From contig JAJYUT010000002.1 in NCBI GenBank assembly GCA_021792365.1, positions 640,313 through 704,312 of the forward strand: DNA of 64,000 bases. Reading direction: 5' to 3'. This stretch comes from Pseudomonadota bacterium. GTDB taxonomy: Bacteria; Pseudomonadota; Alphaproteobacteria; Dongiales; Dongiaceae. Below are positions 34,083-43,753 of the stretch, in pieces; the stretch's first letter is position 1; every line of letters starts with the position of its first letter. Position numbers and translations under genes: made by a program. Under the pieces are notes generated by a model, which did not search any database, was not told the origin of the DNA, and saw nothing but the letters and a program-made list of their open reading frames with translations.

Positions 34083-35222
34083 ATGCAGCCGCATGCACTT
34101 ACCGAGCAGGAGCGCTTCGATTGCCTGCGCTTGGCGCGCAGCGAGCAGATCGGGCCCGCCAATTATCGCCGGTTGATCCGTCGCTACGGATCGGCCGGCG
34201 AAGCCCTGGTGCGGCTGCCGGACCTCGCCAAAGGCGGCGGGCGCTCGCGCCCGCTGGCTGCGGCGCCGGTGAAAGCGGTCGAGGCCGAGCTGGCCGATGC
34301 GGCGAAGCTTGGCGCCCGGCACGTCTTCATTCATGAGGCCGCGTATCCGCCCGCCCTCGCAGCGATCGAGGACGCGCCGCCTTGCATCGTCCTGCTCGGC
34401 GAGGCAATGCGGCTGGCCCAGCCTTGCGTCGCGCTGGTCGGCGCGCGCAACGCGTCCGGCAACGGGCAGAAGCTGGCGCGCGAGTTGGCGAACGGCCTGG
34501 CGGCGGCTGGATGGTGCGTCGTCTCCGGCCTCGCGCGCGGGATTGACGGCGCGGCGCATCAGGGCGCCCTGGCCGCCGGACCGGACAAGGCCGGGACCAT
34601 CGCCGTCGTCGCCGGCGGGGTGGACAATGTCTATCCGCAGGAGAACGCCGGCCTGCGCGAGCGCATCCTCGAGGACGGTCTGGTGGTCTCCGAGATGCCG
34701 CCGGGGTTCAAGCCGCGCGACATCCACTTCCCGCGCCGCAACCGGATCATCTCCGGGCTCAGCAAAGGGGTCGTGGTAGTGGAGGCGGCGCTGCGCTCCG
34801 GGTCCCTCATCACCGCCCGGATGGCGGGCGAACAGGGACGCGAAGTGATGGCGGTTCCGGGCTCGCCGCTCGATCCAAGATGCCGCGGCGCGAACCGCCT
34901 GATCCGCGAAGGAGCCGGCCTAATCGAGGATGCCGAGCAGATTCTGGAAATCTTAACCGGTCTGAGGCACCAATCGATCGAGGTCGATCAATCCCTCAGC
35001 GAAATCGACCAACCCATTGATTTTACAGCAGAGCAGGATGTCGAAAAGACCCGGCGCGACGTTCTGGGCCGGCTTGGGCCTAGCCCTATCGCGGTTGACG
35101 AATTGCTCCGACAGTGCCAATCCTCACCGCCCGTTATCGGGCAGGTGCTCCTGGAGCTTGACCTCGCAGGTCGCCTGGAACGCCATCCCGGCAATCGCGT
35201 TTCGTTGCTGGCCGCTCCCTGA
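34083..35222 (+). CDS. dprA: DNA-processing protein DprA
   Basis: RecA-loading single-strand DNA-binding protein used in transformation, 379 aa. A helical N-terminal domain is followed by the Rossmann-like DprA core (VALVGARNASGNGQKLARE, GLARGIDGAAHQGAL, FPRRNRIISGLSKGVVVVEA) and a C-terminal winged helix (VLGRLGPSPIAVDELLRQC). It is widespread also in bacteria not known to be competent. It precedes topA as usual in alphaproteobacteria. Confidence 0.95.
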   Translation: MQPHALTEQERFDCLRLARSEQIGPANYRRLIRRYGSAGEALVRLPDLAKGGGRSRPLAAAPVKAVEAELADAAKLGARHVFIHEAAYPPALAAIEDAPPCIVLLGEAMRLAQPCVALVGARNASGNGQKLARELANGLAAAGWCVVSGLARGIDGAAHQGALAAGPDKAGTIAVVAGGVDNVYPQENAGLRERILEDGLVVSEMPPGFKPRDIHFPRRNRIISGLSKGVVVVEAALRSGSLITARMAGEQGREVMAVPGSPLDPRCRGANRLIREGAGLIEDAEQILEILTGLRHQSIEVDQSLSEIDQPIDFTAEQDVEKTRRDVLGRLGPSPIAVDELLRQCQSSPPVIGQVLLELDLAGRLERHPGNRVSLLAAP

Positions 35223-35294
35223 ACTGGGGTTCAGAGAGTCGCTGGTGGCGGCTGCCGGCGCCTCAATGACTGAAGAGAGAGCCGCAAGACGCAC

Positions 35295-38039
35295 ATGAAA
35301 GTCGTCGTTGTCGAATCGCCGGCAAAAGCCAAGACGATCAACAAGTATCTCGGCCGTGATTACCACGTCCTGGCCTCCTTCGGCCACGTGCGCGACCTGC
35401 CCTCCAAGGACGGCTCGGTGCAGCCGGAGAACGATTTCGCCATGAACTGGCAGGTCGAAGGGCGCGGCCAGAAGCAGCTCAAGGAAATCGCCGACGCGGT
35501 CAAGACCGCCGACAAGCTGATCCTTGCGACCGACCCGGACCGCGAGGGCGAGGCCATCTCCTGGCACATCATCGAGGCGCTGAAGGCACGGCGGGTCCTC
35601 AACAAGCTGCCGATCGAGCGCGTGGCGTTCAACGAGATCACCAAGGGTGCGGTGCTCGATGCCATCAACAACCCGCGCAAGATCGACCAGGAGCTGGTCG
35701 ACGCCTATCTGGCGCGCCGCGCTCTGGACTATCTGGTGGGATTCACCCTGTCACCCGTGCTGTGGCGCAAGCTGCCGGGCAGCCGCTCGGCCGGGCGCGT
35801 CCAGTCGGTCGCGCTGCGCCTGATCTGCGAGCGCGAGGCGGAGATCGAGGCGTTCAAGCCGCGCGAATACTGGACCATCGAGGTGGACTTCACCGCGCCG
35901 GACGGCTCGCTCTTCACCGCGCGCCTGACCCACGTCGACGGCACGAAACTCGACAAATTCGATCTGCCGGACGAGGCAGCGGCCCAGGCGGCGGCGGCCA
36001 AGGTGCGCGCGGGCGCGCCGTTCACGGTTTCCAATGTCGAGCGCAAGTCGGTCAAGCGGCATCCCTTTCCACCGTTCACCACCTCGACCCTGCAGCAGGA
36101 AGCCTCGCGCAAGCTGGGCTTCGGGGCGACCCACACCATGCGCATCGCGCAGCGGCTGTACGAGGGCGTGGACATCGACGGCGAAACCGTCGGCATCATC
36201 ACCTATATGCGCACCGACGGCGTCGCCCTGGCGCAGGATGCGATCGAGGCCAGCCGTAGGCTGATCGGCGAGCAATATGGCCGGGAGTTCCTGCCGGATA
36301 CGCCGCGCATCTACAAGAGCACGGCCAAGAACGCGCAGGAGGCCCACGAGGCCATCCGCCCGACCGACCTGTTCCGCCGGCCGGACCGCATCCGCCGCCT
36401 GCTGCGCGACGACGAAGCCGCGCTCTATGACCTGATCTGGAAGCGCACGCTGGCAAGCCAGATGGAAAGCGCGGAACTGGACCAGGTCGCGATCGACATC
36501 GCCAGCGCCGATGGCAGAACCACCTTGCGCACCACCGGCTCGGTGGTGAAGTTCGCCGGCTTCCTGACGCTCTACCAGGAGAGCCGCGACGATCCGGCAG
36601 ACGAGGATGACAGCGGCCGGCGCCTGCCCGACCTCAAGACCAGCGATCCCGTGAAGGAAGGCCCGGTCAAGCCGGAGCAGCACTTCACACAGCCGCCGCC
36701 GCGCTACAGCGAAGCCAGCCTCATCAAGCGGCTGGAGGAGCTCGGCATCGGCCGGCCGTCGACTTACACCTCGATCCTGCAGACGCTGGAGGATCGCAGC
36801 TACGTGCGGCTCGAGAAGAAGCGCCTGATCCCTGAGGATCGCGGCCGCATCGTCACGGCCTTCCTCACCAACTTCTTCGACCGCTACGTCGAATACGGCT
36901 TCACCGCGGATCTCGAAGAGAAGCTGGACGACATTTCCGGCGGGCGCGCGCAGTGGAAGGAAGTGCTGCGCGATTTCTGGCTCGATTTCAGCCGGCTGCA
37001 CCAGCCCGCCAATGATGACGGCGACGGCAAGCTGCCCTCGATGGACGATGCGGTCAGCTTCCTCGATTCCGGGATCGGCAAGCGCTCGGTCGTCATCGAC
37101 GTGCTGAACGAGGCGCTGGCGCCGCATTTCTTCCCGCCGACCGAGGATGGCCGCGATACGCGCGTCTGCCCGGCCTGCAAGAGCGGCCAGCTCGGCATCA
37201 AGCTCGGCAAGACCGGCGCCTTCATCGGCTGCAGCAATTATCCGGAATGCCGCTACACCCGCCCGCTCGCGGTGGCGAATGGCGAGGAGAGCGAGCAGGT
37301 CGGGCCGATGGAACTGGGGTCGGACCCCAAAACCGGCAAGAACGTGACGCTGCGCAAGGGCCCTTACGGCCACTATGTGCAGCTCGATGAGGAGAGCACC
37401 GAGAAGCCGAAGCGTGTTTCCATTCCGCGCGGCCTGGCACCGGACCAGGTCACCCTCGACCTGGCGCTTGGCCTCTTGTCGCTGCCGCGCGTGGTGGGCG
37501 ACCATCCCGAGACGCGGAAGCCGATCATGGCCGGCATCGGTCGCTTCGGTCCGTACCTGCAGCATGATGGCAAGTACAAGTCGATCCCCAAGGATGACGA
37601 CGTGCTGACCATCGGCCTCAACCGCGCGGTCGACCTGCTGGCTCAGGAGAGCAAGGGGCGCGGTCGCAACGCGCCGGCGCCGGGCAAGCCGATCGGCAGC
37701 CATCCGGAGGATAGCCAGCCGGTCACATTGCATGATGGCCGCTATGGCCACTACGTGAAATGGGGCAAGATCAACGCCACCATCCCGAAGGGCCTGGCGC
37801 CGGACTCCATCACAATGGACCAGGCGGTCGGCCTGCTCGCCGAGCGCGCTGCCAAGACCGGCGGCGGCCGGGCCAGAAAGGCCACGAAGACGCCGCCCAG
37901 GAAGGCCGAGCCGCAGCCGGAACTGAGCGCGCCCGCGCTCAAGGCGGTCAAGCCCAAAGCCACGAAGAAGGTCACGAAAAAGGCCGCGGCAAAAACGCCG
38001 AAAGCGGCGAAGAAGGCGGCCAAGAAAAGCGCCGAATAG
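35295..38039 (+). CDS. topA: DNA topoisomerase I
   Basis: Type IA topoisomerase, 914 aa, relaxing negative supercoils. The Toprim domain starts MKVVVVESPAKAKTINKYLG with acidic TDPDREGEAISWHI. The catalytic Tyr is in the block GIITYMRTDGVAL. One zinc-ribbon-like motif (CPACKSGQ, then GCSNYPEC) comes after the core at about residues 625-655, followed by topoisomerase C-terminal repeats (GPYGHYVQL, GRYGHYVKWG) and a Lys/Ala-rich tail (about 850-914) for DNA contact. Confidence 0.97.
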   Translation: MKVVVVESPAKAKTINKYLGRDYHVLASFGHVRDLPSKDGSVQPENDFAMNWQVEGRGQKQLKEIADAVKTADKLILATDPDREGEAISWHIIEALKARRVLNKLPIERVAFNEITKGAVLDAINNPRKIDQELVDAYLARRALDYLVGFTLSPVLWRKLPGSRSAGRVQSVALRLICEREAEIEAFKPREYWTIEVDFTAPDGSLFTARLTHVDGTKLDKFDLPDEAAAQAAAAKVRAGAPFTVSNVERKSVKRHPFPPFTTSTLQQEASRKLGFGATHTMRIAQRLYEGVDIDGETVGIITYMRTDGVALAQDAIEASRRLIGEQYGREFLPDTPRIYKSTAKNAQEAHEAIRPTDLFRRPDRIRRLLRDDEAALYDLIWKRTLASQMESAELDQVAIDIASADGRTTLRTTGSVVKFAGFLTLYQESRDDPADEDDSGRRLPDLKTSDPVKEGPVKPEQHFTQPPPRYSEASLIKRLEELGIGRPSTYTSILQTLEDRSYVRLEKKRLIPEDRGRIVTAFLTNFFDRYVEYGFTADLEEKLDDISGGRAQWKEVLRDFWLDFSRLHQPANDDGDGKLPSMDDAVSFLDSGIGKRSVVIDVLNEALAPHFFPPTEDGRDTRVCPACKSGQLGIKLGKTGAFIGCSNYPECRYTRPLAVANGEESEQVGPMELGSDPKTGKNVTLRKGPYGHYVQLDEESTEKPKRVSIPRGLAPDQVTLDLALGLLSLPRVVGDHPETRKPIMAGIGRFGPYLQHDGKYKSIPKDDDVLTIGLNRAVDLLAQESKGRGRNAPAPGKPIGSHPEDSQPVTLHDGRYGHYVKWGKINATIPKGLAPDSITMDQAVGLLAERAAKTGGGRARKATKTPPRKAEPQPELSAPALKAVKPKATKKVTKKAAAKTPKAAKKAAKKSAE

Positions 38040-38068
38040 CGCGCCTCCACCGCCTCAACTCAGGATAA

Positions 38069-38175
38069 GTCATTCCGGACGCTTCGCCGCGGCGCGCTCC
38101 CGAACCTATGCACCCTTTCGCGCCGCGGCGATGGCGCATGGGTCGTGGCGCTCGCTTTCGCTCGGCCGGGATGAC
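38069..38175. repeat. REP-like palindromic element, copy 1
   Basis: A 107-base intergenic unit beginning GTCATTCCGG and ending CCGGGATGAC, that is, with inverted ends. The interior has further complementary GC-rich segments (CGCCGCGGCG, GCGCCGCGGCG). A second element with the same ends and similar length is at 56982-57085. Such elements are common between genes in alphaproteobacteria and can affect mRNA ends. Confidence 0.7.
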
Positions 38176-38227
38176 AGATGCGGGCGCTGCTCTGTATGAT
38201 CGTGCCCGACAACAAGCGCGAGTCCCG

Positions 38228-38524
38228 ATGTCCCGCCCTGCCGCCGTTCCCATCGTGCAAGTCGACAATGACCGTGTCCTCGTCACCCAATGGCGCTTCG
38301 CGCCGGGGGCGGAGACGACGTGGCATCGGCACGGCTACGACTATGTCGTGGTGCCGCTGACCACGGGCAAACTGCAGATCGATGACGGGAAAACCCAGCG
38401 GATCGCGGAACTGACCGCAGGCCAGTCCTATTACCGTCCCGTGGGTATCGAGCACAACGTCATCAACGCCAACGAGTACGAATTCGCCTTTGTCGAAATC
38501 GAATTCAAGACGCCGCAAGGCTGA
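38228..38524 (+). CDS. Small cupin-domain protein
   Basis: A 98-aa single cupin barrel. Motif 1 residues are present (HRHGYDYVVVPLTTGKL) with two His for a metal, and motif 2 is ELTAGQSYYRPVGIEHNV. Function unknown. Start is the ATG at 38228 following a C-rich stretch; upstream codons lie in the REP-like element. Its 3' end overlaps the likely TTG start of rnr by 35 bases, implying co-expression. Confidence 0.8.
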   Translation: MSRPAAVPIVQVDNDRVLVTQWRFAPGAETTWHRHGYDYVVVPLTTGKLQIDDGKTQRIAELTAGQSYYRPVGIEHNVINANEYEFAFVEIEFKTPQG

Positions 38525-40856
38525 CACGCCCGCGACCGACGACGGCGCGGCGACCGAACAGCGCGGCAAGACGCGCGGCGCGAAGCGTGTCCCCTTCCCC
38601 ACCAAGGAACAGGTGCTGGCCTTCATCCGCGAAAGCGAGGGCCCGGTCGGCAAGCGCGAGATCGCCCGCGCCTTCCACCTGAAGGGAGCGGACCGCATCC
38701 CGCTCAAGGCGATGCTCAAGGAACTGGAGAAGGAAGGCCAGGTCGACCGTGGCCGCAAGCGCCTGGCGGCAGCCGGCGCGCTGCCTGAGGTCACGGTCGT
38801 GCAGGTGATCGGGCCGGACGCCGATGGCGATCTATGGGCGCGGCCTGTCGATCTCCGCCCGGATGATGCCGAGCCGAAAATCGTCATCGTCGACGACCGC
38901 AAGGTCGATCGCCCGCTCGCAGCCGGCGACCGCGTGCTGGTCCAGTTGAAGCAGGCCGATGCCGATGTCTATGAGGCCCGCGCGATCCGCCGGTTGGAGA
39001 GCCGCGCCCAGCGGGTCGTCGGGCTGTTCGAGAAAGGCCGGGACGGCTTCGGCCGCCTCACGCCCACCGACAAGCGCATCAAGACCGAGTTCTCGATCCA
39101 CCCCCGCGACATCGGCACCGCCAAATCGGGCGATCTGGTGATCGTCGAAGCGGAGCCGGTGCGACGCCTCGGGACGCCGAAGGCCCGGGTGGTGGAACGC
39201 ATCGGCCGCGCGGACGAAGCGCGCTCCATCAGCCTCATCTCCGTCGCCGAGCATCAGATCCCGTTCCAGTTCTCGCCCGCCGCCCTGACCCAGGCGAAGG
39301 AGGCCGGCCCGGCGAGGCTCGACAGCCGCACCGATCTGCGCCAGGTGCCGCTGGTGACGATCGACGGCGACGACGCGCGCGACTTCGACGACGCGGTGTT
39401 CGCGGAGCCCGATACGGATGCGAAGAATCCCGATGGCTGGCGCCTGCTGGTGGCGATCGCGGACGTGGCGCATTACGTGCGGGCGGGCGACGCGCTGGAC
39501 AAAGCAGCGCGCGAGCGCGGTAACTCCGTCTACTTCCCCGATCGCGTCGTGCCGATGCTGCCGGAGGAATTGTCCAACGGCTGGTGCTCGCTGAAGCCGA
39601 ACGAGGACCGCCCGTGCATGGCGGTCGAGATCGTCATCGACGCCGAGGGCAAGAAGCTGCGCCACCGTTTCATGCGCGGCCTGATGCGCTCGCAGGCGCG
39701 GCTGACTTACGAGCAGGTGCAGGAGGCGCAAGACGGCCGGCCCAATGACCTCACCGGGCCGCTGCTCAAGCCGATCATCCAGCCGCTCTACGGCGCCTTC
39801 CGCGCACTGCTGAAAGCGCGCGAGGCGCGCGGCACGCTGGACCTCGACATCCCGGAGCGGCGCGTCTTCCTGGGCGAGGACGGCCATATCGAGCGCATCG
39901 TGCCCCGCAGCCGGCTTGATTCCCATCGCCTGATCGAGGAGTTCATGATCGCGGCCAACGTTGCCGCGGCGGAAGCGCTGGAAAAGCGCCGCCAGCCCTG
40001 CATGTACCGCGTGCATGAGCCGCCGGACCCCGCGCGGGTCGAGGCGCTGCGGCAATTTGTCGATGGGCTGGGGCTGAAACTGGCGCGCGGCCAGGTGATC
40101 AGGCCCAAGCATTTCACGCGCCTGCTGGAACAGGCCAGGAAAACGCCCTATGCCGCGATGATCCACACGCTGACGCTGCGCTCGCAGATGCCCGCCGTCT
40201 ATGCGCCGCAGAACCTGGGTCATTTCGGCCTGGCTTTGCAGCGCTACGCCCACTTCACTTCGCCCATCCGGCGCTATTCCGACCTGCTGGTCCACCGCGC
40301 TTTGATCTCCGCCTATGGCTTCGGCGAGGACGGATTGCCGGGCGACGCCCTCGCGACCTTCGAGGCAACCGGCCAACACATCTCCGCGACCGAGCGCCGC
40401 GCCGCGGCGGCGGAGCGCGACGCGAACGACCGCTATGTCGCGCGTTTCATGGCGGAGCGGGTCGGCGAGAATTTCGACGGCCGGATCGGCGGTGTCGCGC
40501 GGTTCGGCCTGTTCGTCACCCTGGACGAGACCGGCGCCGACGGGTTGCTGCCGGTCGGCATGCTGCCACCCGATTTCTATGACCATGACGAGCGGACCCA
40601 TGCCCTGATCGGCCGCCGCCACGGCCGCGCCTTCCAGTTGGGGGCGCCGATCACCGTCCGCCTGACATCGGCCCAGCCGCTGACCGGGGGCCTCAGCCTC
40701 GAGCTGGTTGCGGGCGGCAGCGCCCACCAGGACGACCGAGCGGTCCGGAAGCTGGTCGGCGAGGAGCGCCGCACCGCCCCTCAGCGCGTCGGCCGGAAAT
40801 CGAAGGCCAAGCTTAAGTCGATGAAATCACGCGCAAAAGCTCGCAGACGGCACTAG
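38490..40856 (+). CDS. rnr: Ribonuclease R
   Basis: Processive 3'-5' exoribonuclease of the RNB family, 788 aa. In order: a winged-helix region (FIRESEGPVGKREIARAFHL), cold-shock domains, the catalytic RNB domain with DGDDARDFDDAVF (metal Asp residues), a C-terminal S1 domain (FDGRIGGVARFGLFVTL) and a basic tail. The start is a TTG overlapping the cupin gene; no ATG gives the complete N-terminal helix. Placement after topA is conserved in the class. Confidence 0.94.
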   Translation: MSKSNSRRRKADTPATDDGAATEQRGKTRGAKRVPFPTKEQVLAFIRESEGPVGKREIARAFHLKGADRIPLKAMLKELEKEGQVDRGRKRLAAAGALPEVTVVQVIGPDADGDLWARPVDLRPDDAEPKIVIVDDRKVDRPLAAGDRVLVQLKQADADVYEARAIRRLESRAQRVVGLFEKGRDGFGRLTPTDKRIKTEFSIHPRDIGTAKSGDLVIVEAEPVRRLGTPKARVVERIGRADEARSISLISVAEHQIPFQFSPAALTQAKEAGPARLDSRTDLRQVPLVTIDGDDARDFDDAVFAEPDTDAKNPDGWRLLVAIADVAHYVRAGDALDKAARERGNSVYFPDRVVPMLPEELSNGWCSLKPNEDRPCMAVEIVIDAEGKKLRHRFMRGLMRSQARLTYEQVQEAQDGRPNDLTGPLLKPIIQPLYGAFRALLKAREARGTLDLDIPERRVFLGEDGHIERIVPRSRLDSHRLIEEFMIAANVAAAEALEKRRQPCMYRVHEPPDPARVEALRQFVDGLGLKLARGQVIRPKHFTRLLEQARKTPYAAMIHTLTLRSQMPAVYAPQNLGHFGLALQRYAHFTSPIRRYSDLLVHRALISAYGFGEDGLPGDALATFEATGQHISATERRAAAAERDANDRYVARFMAERVGENFDGRIGGVARFGLFVTLDETGADGLLPVGMLPPDFYDHDERTHALIGRRHGRAFQLGAPITVRLTSAQPLTGGLSLELVAGGSAHQDDRAVRKLVGEERRTAPQRVGRKSKAKLKSMKSRAKARRRH

Positions 40857-40990
40857 CAGGCCCCGGCGGCGGCGCGGTCGCTCGGACCTGCTCAAGATGG
40901 TCCAACAGGCGCTGTCAGGTTCGGGCGAATTTGCTAATGTGACCACGCTGTTAACATGTTCTTGGGGCAAGGGCCCAGTTTGGCTCAAGT

Positions 40991-42586
40991 ATGATCAGAT
41001 CGGTTCAGATGCCGTCCCTTAACTTTCTTCGGCAGGCTCGTGCCGCAGCGGCTGTTGCGCTCCTTGGCCTCGCCGTTGCCGGTTGCGCCGGCCACTCCTC
41101 CGAAACAGACCCGGCCGCGCTCTCCCGCCAGATGTTCGAGGCCGGCTTCGAGGACATCGAAGCCGTCTATATCGAGAAGCCGGACATCGGCAGCCTCGCG
41201 CTCGCCGGCATGCAGCAGCTCAGCACGATCGATTCCGACGTGACGGCGCGCCGCACGGGGAACAATGTCGAACTACTGCTGAAGAATCAGATTGCCTACA
41301 GCCGAACCGTCGGCAGCAATTTCGACGCCGAGGATTGGGGCGGCTTGACGGCCGATGTGCTGGAGGAAGCGACCGCAGGGTCGGAGAAGATCAAGACTAC
41401 GCCGATGGAGCGACTCTACGAGGCGATGTTCAGCGGGGTGGTCGGCAAGCTCGACCAGTTCTCCCGCTACGCCAGCGCGCAGAACGCGCGCGAGAACCGG
41501 GCCGCGCGCGACGGGTTCGGCGGCATCGGCGTGCGGATCTCGGTCGAGGACGACCAGGTGCGCGTCATCTCTGTCATGCACTACACGCCGGCGGAGCGCA
41601 TGGGTCTGAAGACCGACGACGTCATCATCGAGATCAATGGCGAGCCCACCATTGGCCTCAACCAGCAGCAGGTGGTGGAACGCCTGCGCGGGCCGGTGGA
41701 CAGCAAGGTCGACATCACCGTGAAGCGCGCGGGACGTGACCCCTTCGGGGTGTCGATCACGCGCGCGCATGTCGTGCCGGAAACCGTGACGTACCGGCGC
41801 GAGGGTGACGTCGCCTATTTCCGCATCTACAGCTTCAATTCCGAAACGGCCGAAAGCTTGAAGCGCGCCGTGGCCGATGCCGAGCAGGAGATCGGGCCGC
41901 GCCTCAAAGGCCTGATCATCGACCTCAGGGACAATCCGGGCGGGCTGCTCAACCAATCGGTCGCCGTCTCCAACCTGTTCCTGCGGCAAGGACGCGTGGT
42001 CTCGACCCGCGGGCGCCATCCCGACAGCCATCAGTATTTCGAGGCCAGCGGCGACGACATCGTGGGGGGCAAGCCGATTGCGGTCCTGGTAGACGGCAAT
42101 TCCGCGTCCGCCGCCGAGATCGTCGCGGCTGCGCTGCAGGACAACCGCCGCGCCGTGGTGGTCGGCAGCAACACCTATGGCAAGGGCACCGTGCAGACCG
42201 TCCTTCCCCTTCCCAACCAGGGGGAGATCACGCTGACCTGGGCGCGGTTCCATGCGCCGTCGGGTTACACGCTGCATCACCTCGGCGTGCTGCCGAGCGT
42301 GTGCACCTCGATCTATCGCAGCGCGGACGACGTGATGCGGGACCTGAGCATCGGCCGCGTGCCGCAGGTGCCGACGGACCGGCGCAACGCCGTGAAGCCG
42401 GAGGACACGAAGGGCCTCGATGCGCTGCGCGAGACCTGCCCGGCCCGGGAACAGGATAACCCGATGGATGTGGAGATCGCCCTGCGGCTGGTCTCGATGC
42501 CCGCGATGTTCGCCAGCGCGGTGCGCCTGGCCGAGCCGCCGCAACTGGGGCTGACCGAGGACGACAGCGTCGCTCTCACGCAATGA
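40991..42586 (+). CDS. S41-family C-terminal processing protease, lipoprotein
   Basis: A 531-aa periplasmic serine protease of the CtpA/Prc family. The signal peptide ends in the lipobox LAVAGC with Cys32 as the probable lipid site. A PDZ domain lies around 180-265 (GFGGIGVRISVEDDQVRVISV), then the catalytic domain with the Ser of NSASAAEIVAAAL and Lys of NTYGKGTVQTVLP. FRIYSFNSETAESL is also characteristic. It trims or degrades envelope proteins. It lies between rnr and a NUDIX gene, the latter only seven bases away. Confidence 0.9.
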   Translation: MIRSVQMPSLNFLRQARAAAAVALLGLAVAGCAGHSSETDPAALSRQMFEAGFEDIEAVYIEKPDIGSLALAGMQQLSTIDSDVTARRTGNNVELLLKNQIAYSRTVGSNFDAEDWGGLTADVLEEATAGSEKIKTTPMERLYEAMFSGVVGKLDQFSRYASAQNARENRAARDGFGGIGVRISVEDDQVRVISVMHYTPAERMGLKTDDVIIEINGEPTIGLNQQQVVERLRGPVDSKVDITVKRAGRDPFGVSITRAHVVPETVTYRREGDVAYFRIYSFNSETAESLKRAVADAEQEIGPRLKGLIIDLRDNPGGLLNQSVAVSNLFLRQGRVVSTRGRHPDSHQYFEASGDDIVGGKPIAVLVDGNSASAAEIVAAALQDNRRAVVVGSNTYGKGTVQTVLPLPNQGEITLTWARFHAPSGYTLHHLGVLPSVCTSIYRSADDVMRDLSIGRVPQVPTDRRNAVKPEDTKGLDALRETCPAREQDNPMDVEIALRLVSMPAMFASAVRLAEPPQLGLTEDDSVALTQ

Positions 42587-42593
42587 TGGCGCA

Positions 42594-43280
42594 ATGAAGC
42601 CGGTCCGGCCTGCCGACGCCGCAGGGCTGATCCTGCTGCGCGGCCCACGCGAATCCCCCGAGATCCTGCTCGGCAGGCGCCATGCCAAGATGAGCTTCCT
42701 GCCCGACATCTATGTTGTGCCGGGCGGGCGCGTCGATCCGGAGGATCATCTGCCGTCGGGGTTCCCGGAGCGGCTGCATCCCAACGTCGCCACGGCGCTA
42801 CAGGCCGGCAACGGACGACGGCCGCCGGTCACCTTCCTGCGCGCAGCCCTGCGCGAGATGCACGAGGAAACGGGTCTTATTGTCGGGCGCCGCGGTCGCG
42901 GGACATCAGGTGCCGGGACCGTCTGGCGGGCCTACGCCGATGCCGGTACCGTGCCGGACTTCAGCGCCTTCGACTTCGTGCTGCGCGCCATTACGCCGGT
43001 CGGCTCGCGCCGGCGCTATAACACCCGCTTCTTCCTGGGCGACGGCAGCGGGGCGACCGGCGATCTGCGCGGCAATGGCGAACTGCTGGACCTGCGCTGG
43101 CGGGCGGTGAAGGAACTCGACAGTCTCAACATCGTCGATGTGACCTGGACGCTGATCCGCCTTGCGATGACGCGCTGGCGTGACCGTGTTCCGGTCGGCC
43201 GAGGCCAAGCCAAGCTGCTGACATATCGCAACAATTCCCTGGTCTTGCGGCCGTTGGTCGGCATCCGCCCGCGATCCTGA
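42594..43280 (+). CDS. NUDIX hydrolase
   Basis: A 228-aa NUDIX protein. The box spans FLRAALREMHEETGLIVG (essential REMHEE intact) with VVPGGRVDPED as strand before it; the usual G-x5-E start of the box is stretched by a longer insert (residues about 55-80). The enzyme would hydrolyse a nucleoside diphosphate linked to another moiety; substrate not assignable. It is in the conserved rnr-rpmG interval. Confidence 0.87.
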   Translation: MKPVRPADAAGLILLRGPRESPEILLGRRHAKMSFLPDIYVVPGGRVDPEDHLPSGFPERLHPNVATALQAGNGRRPPVTFLRAALREMHEETGLIVGRRGRGTSGAGTVWRAYADAGTVPDFSAFDFVLRAITPVGSRRRYNTRFFLGDGSGATGDLRGNGELLDLRWRAVKELDSLNIVDVTWTLIRLAMTRWRDRVPVGRGQAKLLTYRNNSLVLRPLVGIRPRS

Positions 43281-43365
43281 ACGGCCCTTCGGGCTTGACT
43301 TTGGGCTTTCCCTGGCTATGGTGCGCCGACCTTTTTTGCCCCTATTGCACTGACGAGATTTGAGA

Positions 43366-43533
43366 ATGGCCAAGTCCAACACGGTCCTGATCAAGCTGGT
43401 GAGCACGGCGGACACCGGCTACTACTATGTGACCAAGAAGAACCCGCGCACCTCGACCGAGAAGCTCGAATTCAAGAAGTACGATCCGGTCGCGCGCAAG
43501 CACGTCGCCTTCAAGGAAGCGAAGATCAAGTAG
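43366..43533 (+). CDS. rpmG: 50S ribosomal protein L33
   Basis: A 55-aa ribosomal protein, [20 protein letters not shown]... ending FKEAKIK. It is the C-minus form without zinc-binding Cys pairs. Start is the ATG at 43366; the stop TAG at 43531-43533 is followed 26 bases later by a terminator. Its position before pleD-divK is conserved in alphaproteobacteria. Confidence 0.96.
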   Translation: MAKSNTVLIKLVSTADTGYYYVTKKNPRTSTEKLEFKKYDPVARKHVAFKEAKIK

Positions 43534-43558
43534 CCGCGACTGCGGCTCTGTTCTGAGG

Positions 43559-43588
43559 AGGCGCTTGGCATCCGTCAGGCGCCTTTTT
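43559..43588 (+). terminator. Rho-independent terminator of rpmG
   Basis: AGGCGCTTG (43559-43567) pairs with CAGGCGCCT (43576-43584) with one G-U pair around an eight-base loop, followed by TTTTT (43584-43588). Confidence 0.88.
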
Positions 43589-43753
43589 GCTGTTCCGCGA
43601 CCAAACCCCGCCAGCGCGCCCAACGCGGATGTCAGCAGGGCGCCCGAACCAGTTGTTTGATCCAGATGCCCGTTTGCATCGGGCCAGTGGAACCAATCCC
43701 TGTAAGATCGGTTAATGACCCTGGGGCCTCGGCCTGGGGGTGTGAGGGTTTGC